From CAILZL01 sp049840395 (lineage in GTDB: Bacteria; Pseudomonadota; Gammaproteobacteria; Steroidobacterales; Steroidobacteraceae), in NCBI GenBank assembly GCA_049840395.1, contig JASGLD010000005.1, positions 806,001-870,000 on the forward strand: DNA of 64,000 nucleotides, in the 5' to 3' direction. Shown here piece after piece: positions 23,201 through 32,383 of the stretch. The translations under genes were made by a program, and so were the position numbers. Numbering within the stretch: the first letter of the stretch is position 1; the number at the start of each line of letters is the position of its first letter. Below the pieces are notes generated by a model. It had not been told where the DNA came from. It saw nothing but the letters and a program-made list of their open reading frames with translations, and ran no database searches.

Positions 23201-23866
23201 ATGCGTGTACTACTAGTAGAAGATGATGCGTTGCTGGGCAAGACCATGCGCGCCGGCCTGGAACAGCAAGGTCATATTGTCGATTGGTTAACGGAGAGTA
23301 TGTCTGCCGAACTGGCGGTAATGACCAATGACTATGCCGTGCTGGTGTTGAACATCGGCCTGTCGGGGCAGACGGGTGCGACCTTGCTACAGAAGCTGCG
23401 CGCCAAGGGTAGTTCGCCGCCGGTATTGATGGTCGCGGCGCGCGACGATATGAGCCGTATCGCCAGTCTGGATGACATCCTGGACGATTTCATCGTCAAG
23501 CCCTTCGACGTGCAGGAATTGAGTGCCCGCTTGCATGCCCTGGTGCGCCGTACGGCGAGTCGCGTCACCAGTAGTGATATGCAAGGTCGATTGCAGGTCG
23601 ATTCCGCCGCGCGCGTGGCCATTCTCGACAATCGCTCGATTGCGTTGACGGCGCGTGAATTCGCCATTCTGGCTCATCTGCTGGAGCAGCGCGGCAAGGT
23701 GCTCAGCAAGCAACAGCTGCAAGAGGCGTTGTATACCTACAGCGATGAGATCGAGAGCAATACCGTGGAAGTGCATGTGCATCATCTGCGGCGCAAGCTT
23801 GGGCGTGATCTGATCAAGACCATGCACGGCATGGGCTACATGATCGACGAACGCATTCAGGCGTAG
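23201..23866 (+). CDS. OmpR-family regulator with degenerate receiver (QseB/PmrA-like)
   Basis: 221 residues. A receiver domain (1-115) keeps the acidic pair EDD, the KPF lysine and overall QseB/PmrA similarity (VDWLTESMSAELAV). The phospho-acceptor Asp is replaced by Asn51 (LVLNIGLSG, codon AAC) and the switch Thr/Ser is Ala79 (LMVAARDD). So it probably cannot be phosphorylated in the usual way. The C-terminal winged helix (about 128-218) is normal: LTAREFAILAHLLEQRGKV, NTVEVHVHHLRRKLG and KTMHGMGYMID. No histidine kinase gene is adjacent. Upstream lies a matching box, which suggests autoregulation. It may be a phosphorylation-independent regulator or need another signal. Confidence 0.9.
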   Translation: MRVLLVEDDALLGKTMRAGLEQQGHIVDWLTESMSAELAVMTNDYAVLVLNIGLSGQTGATLLQKLRAKGSSPPVLMVAARDDMSRIASLDDILDDFIVKPFDVQELSARLHALVRRTASRVTSSDMQGRLQVDSAARVAILDNRSIALTAREFAILAHLLEQRGKVLSKQQLQEALYTYSDEIESNTVEVHVHHLRRKLGRDLIKTMHGMGYMIDERIQA

Positions 23867-23906
23867 TGACGACTGAATTGAACTAGTGGGAGCGTTGCTC
23901 AGCCCG

Positions 23907-25814
23907 CTAGTCCGAACCTGCCAGTGCCTCGGCAATGTAGTGCGGTGGCACCGTGGTTCTGGGTGCGCGCTGCTCGAACCAACTGCGCACATCTTCATCC
24001 AGGCCGATGCCATGCATGTAGTTGTACAAGGCCTTGTTGAGCGCCTTACCCAGGGCATCGTGATCTACACCAGTGGGGTCAATGAAGCTGATGTCGTTCT
24101 TGGCGAAGGTAATCTTGGGTAATGGTGCCAGCGTGACGCCGTATGCTTGCGGATCCATCCCCACCGGCGAATGCACGGTGCAGGTGAAGCGATGAAAGAA
24201 CCCGGATTGAATGCAGCCCTCGGCAAACAACTGCCGCACATATTCCAGGGCGTCCACCGTGTCCTGCACCGTTTGCGTGGGAAAGCCGTACATCAAATAA
24301 GCGTGCACCAGGATGCCGGCATCGGTGAAGGCGCGAGTGACGCGCGCCACCTGTGCCACGGAAACGCCTTTCTTCATCAGCTTCAGTAAGCGATCCGACG
24401 CCACTTCCAAACCGCCGGAAATGGCGATGCAGCCGCTGGCCGCAAGCTGTTTGCACAGGTCCGTGTTGAATGATTTCTCGAAGCGGATGTTGCCCCACCA
24501 CGAAATAGCCAGATTTCGCCGCTGCAGTTCCAGTGCCAGCGCCTTAAGTGATTTGGGTGGCGCGGCTTCATCGACAAAGTGAAAGCCGGTTTGGCCGGTC
24601 TCGGTGATGATGTGCTCGATGCGATCCACCAGTACGTCCGCCGAGGCGGCTTCATAACGCGAGATGTAGTCCAGGCTGACGTCGCAGAAGCTGCACTTTT
24701 TCCAATAGCAACCATGCGCCACCGTCAGCTTGTTCCAACGGCCATCGGACCACAGCCGATGCATGGGATTGAGCATGTCGAGCAGCGATAGATAGCGGTC
24801 CAGCGGCAGACCATCCCAGGTGGGTGTGCCGATGTTGGCGAAGGGGATGTCGGGTTCGCCATGATTCAAGTAGCGCACTACGCCTTGTTCGCGCACGTAG
24901 GTGCGCACCAGTTGTGCTTGCGTACGTTCGTCGCATAGGTGTTCCAGCAACGCCAGCACCGGCAGTTCGCCATCATCCAGCGTCACGTAGTCGAAGTAAT
25001 CGAATACCCGTGGCTCCTGCAATTCACGCAGTTCGGTATTCACATAACCGCCGCCGAGCACGGTGACCATCTCCGGATGATTTTCCTTGATGCTTTGCGC
25101 AATACGAAACGCAGCATATACAGCGCCGGGGAAGGGCACGGAGATCAACACCACCGATGGTTGATGTTGTGCAACTGCGGCCTGTGTCAATTGCTGCAGC
25201 ACGTCGTCCACGAGGTTGGGCTCTGCAGCCAATGCTTCCGCCAGGGGGTCAAAAGTAGGCTGGCTCTGTGCTAAAGATTCGGCATAGCGCACAAACTCGA
25301 AGCGTTCATCCACCGCATCGCGCAGCACATCGGCCAGATCGTTCAAGTACAACGTCGCCAAATGTCGAGCGCGGTCTTGCGTGCCTAGCGCGCCGAATGC
25401 CCAGCCCAAGGGATCGCTGCCATCACCGTTGTCGTAAGCATTGATTGCTGCAAAGCGCGGTCCTTCCGGTAAGAAGGTGCGACTGGCAATACGATGCGCC
25501 AGGGTCGAGTCGCTGCCCTGCAGAAAGTTGATCGTGGCGTCGATGGTGGCTTGATATCGCTCGAACTGGAGCACGAACTGCTGCAGGCCTGGCGAGCGCT
25601 GGCGCGCCGGAATTACCTCAACGCATTCGCGAATAGCCTGTAGGCCATCAACCGAGAACAGCTGCAGCACCAATTCCAGCGCCAAGTCCTCTTGATGTGC
25701 ATCGACACCACGCGAGCGCAGAAAGCCGGTCAAGTACGCCGTTGAAGGATACGGCGTATTCAACTGAGTCATGGGCGGGATCAGGGACAGGACGCGGACA
25801 GGGGAAGCGGACAT
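23907..25814 (-). CDS. B12-binding-type radical SAM protein, unusual Cys spacing
   Basis: 635 residues. The N-terminal third (LSLIPPMTQLNTPYPSTAYL) resembles the opening of B12-binding domain radical SAM proteins, and AFRIAQSIKENHPEMVTVLGGGYVN looks like the Rossmann half of a cobalamin-binding fold, though I see no D-x-H-x2-G motif. The radical SAM core follows: Cys369, Cys374 and Cys377 in GCYWKKCSFCD, that is C-x4-C-x2-C rather than C-x3-C-x2-C; then WWGNIRFEK and ISGGLEVASDRLLKLMKKG, YLMYGFPTQT. Substrate unknown. Single gene; its start lies after GGAAGC. Confidence 0.85.
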   Translation of the reverse strand: MSASPVRVLSLIPPMTQLNTPYPSTAYLTGFLRSRGVDAHQEDLALELVLQLFSVDGLQAIRECVEVIPARQRSPGLQQFVLQFERYQATIDATINFLQGSDSTLAHRIASRTFLPEGPRFAAINAYDNGDGSDPLGWAFGALGTQDRARHLATLYLNDLADVLRDAVDERFEFVRYAESLAQSQPTFDPLAEALAAEPNLVDDVLQQLTQAAVAQHQPSVVLISVPFPGAVYAAFRIAQSIKENHPEMVTVLGGGYVNTELRELQEPRVFDYFDYVTLDDGELPVLALLEHLCDERTQAQLVRTYVREQGVVRYLNHGEPDIPFANIGTPTWDGLPLDRYLSLLDMLNPMHRLWSDGRWNKLTVAHGCYWKKCSFCDVSLDYISRYEAASADVLVDRIEHIITETGQTGFHFVDEAAPPKSLKALALELQRRNLAISWWGNIRFEKSFNTDLCKQLAASGCIAISGGLEVASDRLLKLMKKGVSVAQVARVTRAFTDAGILVHAYLMYGFPTQTVQDTVDALEYVRQLFAEGCIQSGFFHRFTCTVHSPVGMDPQAYGVTLAPLPKITFAKNDISFIDPTGVDHDALGKALNKALYNYMHGIGLDEDVRSWFEQRAPRTTVPPHYIAEALAGSD

Positions 25815-25960
25815 GCGAATTCAATGAGTGATATGGCGGCTAGACTACCAACAACCCATCCCTGCGTCTCGTTGCAAAGCCTGAAGTGAGCTGCCGATGT
25901 GGCTCGTGGCCTGCAATCGCAAATGTGTGGCTGATTGGTCGCGGCTGTGCCTCAAGCTGC

Positions 25961-26305
25961 TCAGCCGCGTCCTTCCAGATGAAACCGATGCATCAGCCGA
26001 TGCACTATCGGCGTAAACGCCAGTCCCACGGTCACGAGAAATACCAGGCCCGCATACAGCGCATATAGCCCGGCAAACAACTTGCCGCCTTCGGTGTGCG
26101 GGGCATCCACCGGACCCATACCGCCCAACAACATGGCGGCATTCAAGAAGGCATCGGTCCAGTTCAGGTTTTCGAAGAATCTATAACCGCACATGCCCAT
26201 GCCCAGCGAGGTTAGTAATAGCGCGCCGGCTGCGGCGCTGTGCGTCAGCATGCGTCTGACAAACTGACGACGGGTTGCTAGCGGGTGGTGTTTGGATTCG
26301 TACAT
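25961..26305 (-). CDS. Small two-helix membrane protein with pore-like loop
   Basis: 114 residues from ATG 26305. A basic cytoplasmic start (RRQFVRRML), helix 1 (SAAAGALLLTSLGMGMCGYRFF), a re-entrant-like stretch NLNWTDAFLNAAMLLGGMGPV, and helix 2 (LFAGLYALYAGLVFLVTVGLAF) ending in a His-rich IVHRLMHRFH. The helix - W-x-DA-F - GGMG loop - helix order resembles the pore half of two-TM ion channels, but the selectivity-filter signature TVGYG is absent. Function unknown; the channel likeness is my inference. Confidence 0.6.
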   Translation of the reverse strand: MYESKHHPLATRRQFVRRMLTHSAAAGALLLTSLGMGMCGYRFFENLNWTDAFLNAAMLLGGMGPVDAPHTEGGKLFAGLYALYAGLVFLVTVGLAFTPIVHRLMHRFHLEGRG

Positions 26306-26576
26306 GGGCCAATACGGACGAGGACGGTCCAGGGTTGCGCGGATACTGCTTGGCTTGCAACAGGCATTCAATATTTCTGGGCTAAGTATGCATGTTAAGC
26401 ATGGCCTTCAGTGTCAATCGCAAGGCCTGCGTGCAAGTGAACATTTCATTCTTTTTTATTGTCCTTTCTTTGCTTGAGCCCTCGGTCCGGGCTGGTATAA
26501 GTGACGGGTGACTGCCGCAGCACTGATTGCGGCAGCTGGGGATCTGGAGCGCGACAACTGTTGAGTTAAGCAGTCA

Positions 26577-28818
26577 GTGTTCGAATTCTTATTCAAATAT
26601 CCAGCCGGTGAATTTCGCTTTGGCGATTTGATTTACCTCCGCGATTGGCCGATCGGCGCGTTATTGGCGCTGTGGCTGGTGGGGGCGGTGCTGCTATTGC
26701 TGCTGGCCTGGCGCCGCGGCCGCATTCTGAATGTGCCGCGCATGCTGGCGATCAGCGCGCTGCAGCTCGCCATGTGGGCGCTGGTTTTGTGGGTGATGTG
26801 GCAGCCGGCCTTGCTGATCAAGTCGTTGCGCACCGGCGAAAACACGGTGGCGGTGATGCTGGATGCCTCGGCCAGCATGAGCGTGCCGGATGCCGATACT
26901 ACGCGTATGCAGCAGGCGCAGGGCGTGCTGGCCAATAAAGAGTTCACCGATCTCGGCAAGGACTACCAGCTGCGCCGCTACGCCTTTGCCCGCAATGCTC
27001 AAAAGCTGGAGGGCAAGCTGGATGATTTCGCGACACTGCCCGAACCCGGTCTGGCCACCAAGATCGGTGACTCGGTGTTGCAGGTACTGAATGCCTCGCG
27101 TACTACGCCGCTGGGCGCAGTGGTGTTGCTCAGCGATGGCTCAGACAACGCGGGCCAGCTCGACCCCGCGCAGTTGAACGAGATCAGCCGCTTCGGTGTG
27201 CCGGTGCATGTCATTGGTATCGGTCGCGAGCAGATGCCGGAAGACGTGGAGCTGGACAGCGTGCTGGCGCCGGTCAAAACCCTGCCGGGCAGCAAGCTGG
27301 CCGCACGCGTGGCGGTGCGTCACGACGGTGCCGGTACGGCGCGCATCCGCGTTAGCGACGGCGACAAGCTGCTCGCAGCAAAAGAAATTCCGCTGAGCAA
27401 GGACACCACCCTGACCACCGCCTGGGTGGAATTCGATATGAACGACAGCGGCTATCGCGATCTGAAATTCGCGCTGGCCGGCCCGGAAAAAGAACGCGAG
27501 CTGCGCAATAACAGCCGCACGCAGTTGGTCAATGTGGCCACGGACGTGGCGCCGGTGTTGTACATGGAGGGTGAGCCGCGCTGGGAATACAAGTTCATGC
27601 GCCGCGCGCTGGACCCGGATAAAAGCCTGCGTCTGGTCTCCATTGTCCGTACCACCACCAATGGCCTGTATCGCCAGGGCGTAGAGAATCCGGATGAGTT
27701 GAAGGATGGTTTCCCGCGTACCCGCGAAGAGCTGTTCAAGTACGACGCGCTGGTGCTCGGCAATGTGCAGGCGGCGTACTTCACCAAGGTGCAGCAACAG
27801 CTGATTCAGGAGTTCGTCAATCTACGCGGCGGCAGCCTGTTGCTGCTGGGCGGTTCCAAGAGCCTGGGTGAAGGCGGTTGGGGTAACACGGTGGTCAACG
27901 ACGTGTTGCCGGTGAAACTACCTGAGACCAAGAATAGTTTTCATCGTGTCATGGCCCAGGCCGCAGTCACGCCGCGTGGTCAGCGCGAGTCGTGGCTGAA
28001 ATTCAGCGATGAAGTGGCCGACAACGCCAAGCAGTGGAACACACTGCCCATGCTGGCCGACTACCAGGATCTGGGTCCGCTCAAGCCGGCGGCGGCCACG
28101 CTGATGACGGTGAAGATTCAGAACAAGGAACAGCCGCTGCTGGTAACGCAGTCCTACGGTCGTGGTCATGCTTCGATTTTCGCCACCGGTGGCACCTGGC
28201 GCTGGCAGATGAGCATGCCCTTGGAAGATCAGCATCACGAGGCGTTCTGGCGGCAGATGATGCGTGGCCTGGTGACCGACGTGCCCAAGCAGGTGGAGTT
28301 CGTTGCCACTTCGCAGGGCGATGACATCCGCATCCGTGCCACGCTACGCGACAAGAGTTTCCAGCCGGAGCGCGATCTGCAGGTGACGGCCGTGACTACA
28401 CTGCCCTCGGGATATACCGAGAATCTCACCCTCAAGCCGGTCACCGATCAGCCCGGTGTTTATGAGGCCAGTTTCGCACCCGATGCTTCAGGCACGTTCT
28501 TCATCGAATATGCTGGCGCGGCGCGGTAACGAAGTGGCAAGCACCGCACGCACGGCGGTGCATCACGAGCAGGGGGCGGCCGAATATTTCTCGTTGCGGC
28601 AGAATCGCAGTCTGCTGACGCAACTTGCGCAGGCCACCGGCGGTCAGTACTGGACCGCCGACAATCTCGCCGGCCTGCCCGAAGCCATTCGCTTTTCGCC
28701 CGCCGGTATCACCGAGCAACAGACCAAGCCGCTATGGGATATGCCGATCCTCTTTCTGCTGCTGATTGTTTTGAAGGCCACCGAGTGGGCGCTCCGCCGC
28801 CGCTGGGGTGTGATATGA
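26577..28818 (+). pseudogene. vWA-domain membrane protein, frameshifted near 28512-28520
   Basis: GTG start at 26577. Two N-terminal membrane helices (IGALLALWLVGAVLLLLLAW; ALQLAMWALVLWVMW), then a periplasmic/cytoplasmic vWA domain with MIDAS DASASM (about residue 91) and LLSDGSDNAG, and a later glutamine-amidotransferase-like part with YMEGEPRWEYKFMRRAL and RGGSLLLLGG (about 320-430). Frame one stops at 28527-28529 after FFIEYAGAAR. The family sequence resumes one frame over as RRGNEVASTARTAVHHEQGA and ends with a C-terminal membrane helix and stop at 28818. One extra base at 28512-28516 explains the break; without it the join reads EYAARRGNEV. First gene of the MoxR/vWA locus. Confidence 0.85.
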
Positions 28819-28982
28819 GTCATGTGCTGCACAAGCTACTGCGCTCAGCATCTTGCGTCGGTACGGTGCTCAGAAGCCTCACGTACCAGGGCGTACGCTC
28901 CGGTTCTTGCGCTCCGGTCCAACGCAACCTGCTTTCGCTCGCTACGCTTCTGCAGCACATGACAAGAAGTTCGAGTTCCTGC

Positions 28983-29013
28983 AACAAGGGCGGGTTTGAA
29001 ATCCGCTCCTACA
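28983..29013. repeat. REP-like element
   Basis: On the minus strand it reads CCTGTAGGAGCGG followed by ATTTCAAACCCGCCCTTG; the two arms GCGG and CCGC make a small stem-loop and the TGTAGGAGCGG head is typical of dispersed extragenic repeats in Gammaproteobacteria. A weaker copy (TTGTAGGAGC on the minus strand) lies near 4110-4122. The surrounding 28819-29015 has no gene that I can support. Confidence 0.5.
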
Positions 29014-29015
29014 GG

Positions 29016-29924
29016 ATGTTGTCATCAAAATGGATGTTGGCGGCACTGATGTTGGGCTTCGGCACCGCTCACGCCGAGCTTAACGTGCTCATCGTCGAAG
29101 GCCTGGGCGGCGAAGCGCAGTACACGCAGCAGTTCGACACGGAAGTGAAGGCTATTCGCGCCGCTAGCACCACCCTGGCCAGTGCCGATCACATCCATGT
29201 GTTGAGCGGCGCGGCCGCAACCAGTGCCAATATCTCCGCGCTGTTGAAACAATTTGCCGGCAGCATGAGCAAAGAAGATCGTCTCATCCTGTACCTGGTG
29301 GGGCATGGCAGTTACGACGGCTATGAATACAAGTTCAACATTCCCGGCGCGGATTTAAGCGGCACTGAATTGGCCAGGCTGCTGGATGCCATCAAATCCA
29401 ACAATCAATTGATTGTGGCCAGCGGCAGCGCCAGCGGTGCATTGCTTGAAGTGTTGAAGAAAGATTCACGCCTGGTCATGACTGCCACACGCGGCGGCAA
29501 TGAGCGTAATGCCACACACTTTGGCGGTTTCTTTGCCGAAGCGTTGAGCGATGCCAGTGCGGACACTGACAAGAACGGTCGCATCAGTGCACAGGAAGCT
29601 TTTGATATCGCTGCACGCAAGGTGAAGGATTACTTTGAGGGAGAGTCGAAACTTTCTACGGAGCATGCGCAGCTGGTAGGTGCGCGTGCCGATGTGTTTG
29701 CCCTTGCGCAATTGAGCGGCGCCGCCGTGCCGGTGGCAAATGCCGCCAACGCGGGCTTGCCGTCGCAACGCGAGCAGTTGAACGGTCGTTTGGAAGATTT
29801 ACGTCTGCGCAAGGACAGCCTGGGCGAAGACGAATATCTGAAACAGTTGGAGCCCTTGTTGCTGCAGATCGCTGAGCTAGATGCACAGCTGAATACTGAA
29901 GGTGGCAAGGAGGCGAAACCGTGA
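29016..29924 (+). CDS. Secreted caspase-fold protein lacking cysteine, with EF-hand
   Basis: 302 residues from ATG 29016, giving a signal peptide (MLAALMLGFGTAHA); longer upstream reading is repeat-derived. The mature part has a caspase/C13-like core: EDRLILYLVGHGSYDG with the His of the GHG motif (97) and a strand NNQLIVASGSASGALLEVL where the catalytic Cys of clostripain/legumain/metacaspase folds would sit. Here it is Ser/Gly, and the whole protein contains no cysteine. Residues 183-194 (D-x-D-x-N-G-x-I-x-x-x-E) make a perfect calcium-binding EF-hand. A charged, coiled C-terminus (LNGRLEDLRLRKDSLG) follows. Likely a calcium-responsive pseudo-peptidase scaffold. Its stop overlaps the next gene's start by four bases. 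Confidence 0.7.
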   Translation: MLSSKWMLAALMLGFGTAHAELNVLIVEGLGGEAQYTQQFDTEVKAIRAASTTLASADHIHVLSGAAATSANISALLKQFAGSMSKEDRLILYLVGHGSYDGYEYKFNIPGADLSGTELARLLDAIKSNNQLIVASGSASGALLEVLKKDSRLVMTATRGGNERNATHFGGFFAEALSDASADTDKNGRISAQEAFDIAARKVKDYFEGESKLSTEHAQLVGARADVFALAQLSGAAVPVANAANAGLPSQREQLNGRLEDLRLRKDSLGEDEYLKQLEPLLLQIAELDAQLNTEGGKEAKP

Positions 29925-32230
29925 AATTCATGGCGCCGACAGCTCTGCAAATTGCACTGGCCGGTTTGATGGCTGGTATGTGGTTGGCTACACCGGTTAA
30001 CGCCCGCGGCATTCACTACGGTGCCGTCAACGATGCCGGCGTGGTCGCCTGCGACAATCAATTGTGGCGTGGTCAACGCGATGCCGCTAATCGCTGCTAT
30101 CGCGCCTTGCTCACCGCCTCCAGCAGTTTGTCGACACGCGCCGAAGTCGCCTGGGCATTGGGCGATGTGAAGAGCGCCAACGATTTGTTCAGCGCCGCCA
30201 TCAAACAGCGTTCCACGCCGGCAGTGTTGACGCGCTGGGGTGAGTTGTACGCAGAGACTCATCAAAACTCCGAAGCGCTAAAGCTGTTCAAGGAAGCCTT
30301 GCAGGCTGATGCCAACTACGCCTTCGCCAAGGTAGGTGCCGGCTCGGTGTTGGTGGATCAGTTCGCTACGCAGGCTGGTGAATATCTGCAGCCCGTGGTC
30401 GAAGGTGCTGCGCCAGCAGGCGCCAAGTTGCGCGCCTTGCTGTTGGCAGTGCGTGTCAATCTGGAAAACAGCGATACCGATAAAGCCGCTGAGTTGCTCA
30501 AGCAAGCTACCGATGTCGCCAGCGCAGCGCAATTGCCGCAGCTGGAAATCTATGCGCTGCAGGCATCGCTGGAATTATTGAAGTCACCCGCCGGCACCGA
30601 TATCACCGCCAGTAATTGGATCAAGAAGGCGTTGGCGGAAAATCCCAGCTATGGCGACATCTATGCCATTCCGGCGCACTTCTATGTGATCACGCGGCGC
30701 ACACGCGAAGCCGGTGATCTATATAAGCGCGCAGTAGAGATTCAACCGGACAACTGGGATGCGCGCGTCGAATACGGCAGCAGTCTGCTGCGCGACAATC
30801 GCGTCACTGAAGCGCGCGAACAAATGGAAGCAGCGTACAAGGGCGATCCGTACAACGTGGTGACGGTAAACACGCTGCGTCTGTTAGATTCATTCAAGAA
30901 CTACGATGTGCTGACTTATCCGGAACCCGGTACTGCGACCGGCAATGCCGCACCCATTGTGCTGCGCCTGAACAAGAAGGAAAGCGCAGTGCTGGCTCCC
31001 TATGCACGCAAGCTCACCGAAGCGGCGGTGGCTTCCTACACCAAGCAATTCAACTTCACCCTGAAAGAGCCGGTGGTCATCGAGGTATATCCCAATCACG
31101 AAGACTTTGCCGTGCGTACTGCGGGCGAACCGGGTTTGGGTTTGTTGGGTGTGACCTTCGGTTACGTGGTGGCGATGGACTCGCCTTCATCGCGCCCCAT
31201 CGATGAATTCCACTGGGGTACTACGCTATGGCATGAGCTGGCGCATGTGTTCACGCTGGAAGCCACCGATCATCGCGTGCCGCGCTGGTTCAGCGAAGGC
31301 ATCTCCGTTTACGAAGAATGGAACAGCGGTCCCATCAAGGGTATCAGCATCCCCGGCTACGCTTATGAAGCCTTCGTGCAGAACAAGCAGCTGCCGGTGG
31401 CGGAATTGGATCGTGGTTTCATTCGTCCTGAGACACCGCAGCAGGTGATGATCTCGTACATGCAGGCCGGTTTGATCTGCGAATTCATCGAACGCGAGTT
31501 CGGTACCGCCAAGTTCAATGAAATGCTGGCGCAGTTCAAGCGTGGCGCCGATACCGAGAAAGCCGTGCAAGCGGTGTTCAAGATACAGCCCAAGGAATTC
31601 GACACGCGCTTCACTGCCTTCATGCAGCGCGAATTTAAAACGCTGTTTGCCAAGTTCGATGCCTGGAAGAACGCGCGCGGCAGTGTGGCTACGGCATACA
31701 AGCGCAACGACTGGCCCGGTGTGATCGAGGCGGCGCAAGAATCATTGAGCATCCTGCCCAATGACGTCGAGGATGGCAGTCCCTATGTGGCATTGGCGCG
31801 CGCCTACAACGGCACCAACAAACCGGAGCTGGCGCAGAGCACATTGGAGACCTTCTTTAAGAATGGCGGCCACGATCCCGAAGCACTGCGCTGGCTGGCT
31901 ACACGCCTGCGCTCACAGAACAAGCTGAGTGAGGCGGCGCAGGTGCTGGATGCCATCAACTACGTCACGCCGTTCAACTATGAGGTGCATGGCGAGTTGG
32001 GCGAGACGCTGCTGACGTTAAAGCGTCCCAACGATGCGCTCACCGAATTTCAGGCAGCACTGCAGCTGAATCCGCCGGACAAGGCCACGGCCTACTATCG
32101 CGTGGCGCAGGCCATGCGCGATCTGCAGCGCACGGCCGAGGCAAAGAAGAACGTGTTGTTGGCGTTGGAAGTGGCGCCCAGCTTCAAACCGGCGCAGCAG
32201 TTGTTGCTGGAGCTGGCGAAGACGAAGTGA
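29921..32230 (+). CDS. TPR protein with gluzincin-type HExxH domain
   Basis: 769 residues, GTG start overlapping the previous stop. Signal peptide (ALAGLMAGMWLATPVNA), about ten TPR-like repeats (residues 50-310 and 590-765), and between them a metallopeptidase-like domain: HELAH (438-442) and a downstream Glu459 in WFSEG, the HExxH-x16-E pattern of gluzincin/peptidase MA proteins. Whether it hydrolyses peptides is unknown. It likely sits in the periplasm or outer leaflet as an assembly scaffold next to the vWA/MoxR proteins. Coupled to the caspase-fold gene by a four-base overlap (29921-29924). Confidence 0.85.
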   Translation: MKFMAPTALQIALAGLMAGMWLATPVNARGIHYGAVNDAGVVACDNQLWRGQRDAANRCYRALLTASSSLSTRAEVAWALGDVKSANDLFSAAIKQRSTPAVLTRWGELYAETHQNSEALKLFKEALQADANYAFAKVGAGSVLVDQFATQAGEYLQPVVEGAAPAGAKLRALLLAVRVNLENSDTDKAAELLKQATDVASAAQLPQLEIYALQASLELLKSPAGTDITASNWIKKALAENPSYGDIYAIPAHFYVITRRTREAGDLYKRAVEIQPDNWDARVEYGSSLLRDNRVTEAREQMEAAYKGDPYNVVTVNTLRLLDSFKNYDVLTYPEPGTATGNAAPIVLRLNKKESAVLAPYARKLTEAAVASYTKQFNFTLKEPVVIEVYPNHEDFAVRTAGEPGLGLLGVTFGYVVAMDSPSSRPIDEFHWGTTLWHELAHVFTLEATDHRVPRWFSEGISVYEEWNSGPIKGISIPGYAYEAFVQNKQLPVAELDRGFIRPETPQQVMISYMQAGLICEFIEREFGTAKFNEMLAQFKRGADTEKAVQAVFKIQPKEFDTRFTAFMQREFKTLFAKFDAWKNARGSVATAYKRNDWPGVIEAAQESLSILPNDVEDGSPYVALARAYNGTNKPELAQSTLETFFKNGGHDPEALRWLATRLRSQNKLSEAAQVLDAINYVTPFNYEVHGELGETLLTLKRPNDALTEFQAALQLNPPDKATAYYRVAQAMRDLQRTAEAKKNVLLALEVAPSFKPAQQLLLELAKTK

Positions 32231-32239
32231 TTTCTAGTT

Positions 32240-32330
32240 CCCTCTCTCCGCTCGGCGGAGAGAGGGTTAGGGAGCGGGGGGCATGAGCAGGCACCCTCTC
32301 CCAGCCCCTCTCCCGTAATCGGGAGAGGGG
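32240..32330. repeat. Tandem CCCTCTCC-type hairpins
   Basis: Two stem-loops between the TPR gene and moxR: CCCTCTCTCCG/CGGAGAGAGGG (32240-32266) and CCCCTCTCCCG/CGGGAGAGGGG (32305-32330). A third of the kind lies at 46486-46509. Such GGGAGAGGG hairpins are dispersed extragenic repeats; here they could also dampen read-through into moxR. Confidence 0.75.
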
Positions 32331-32383
32331 AGGAAAGATTAAGAGTTGAACGATTTAAGTTTGCAAACGGGAACATATAGAAC

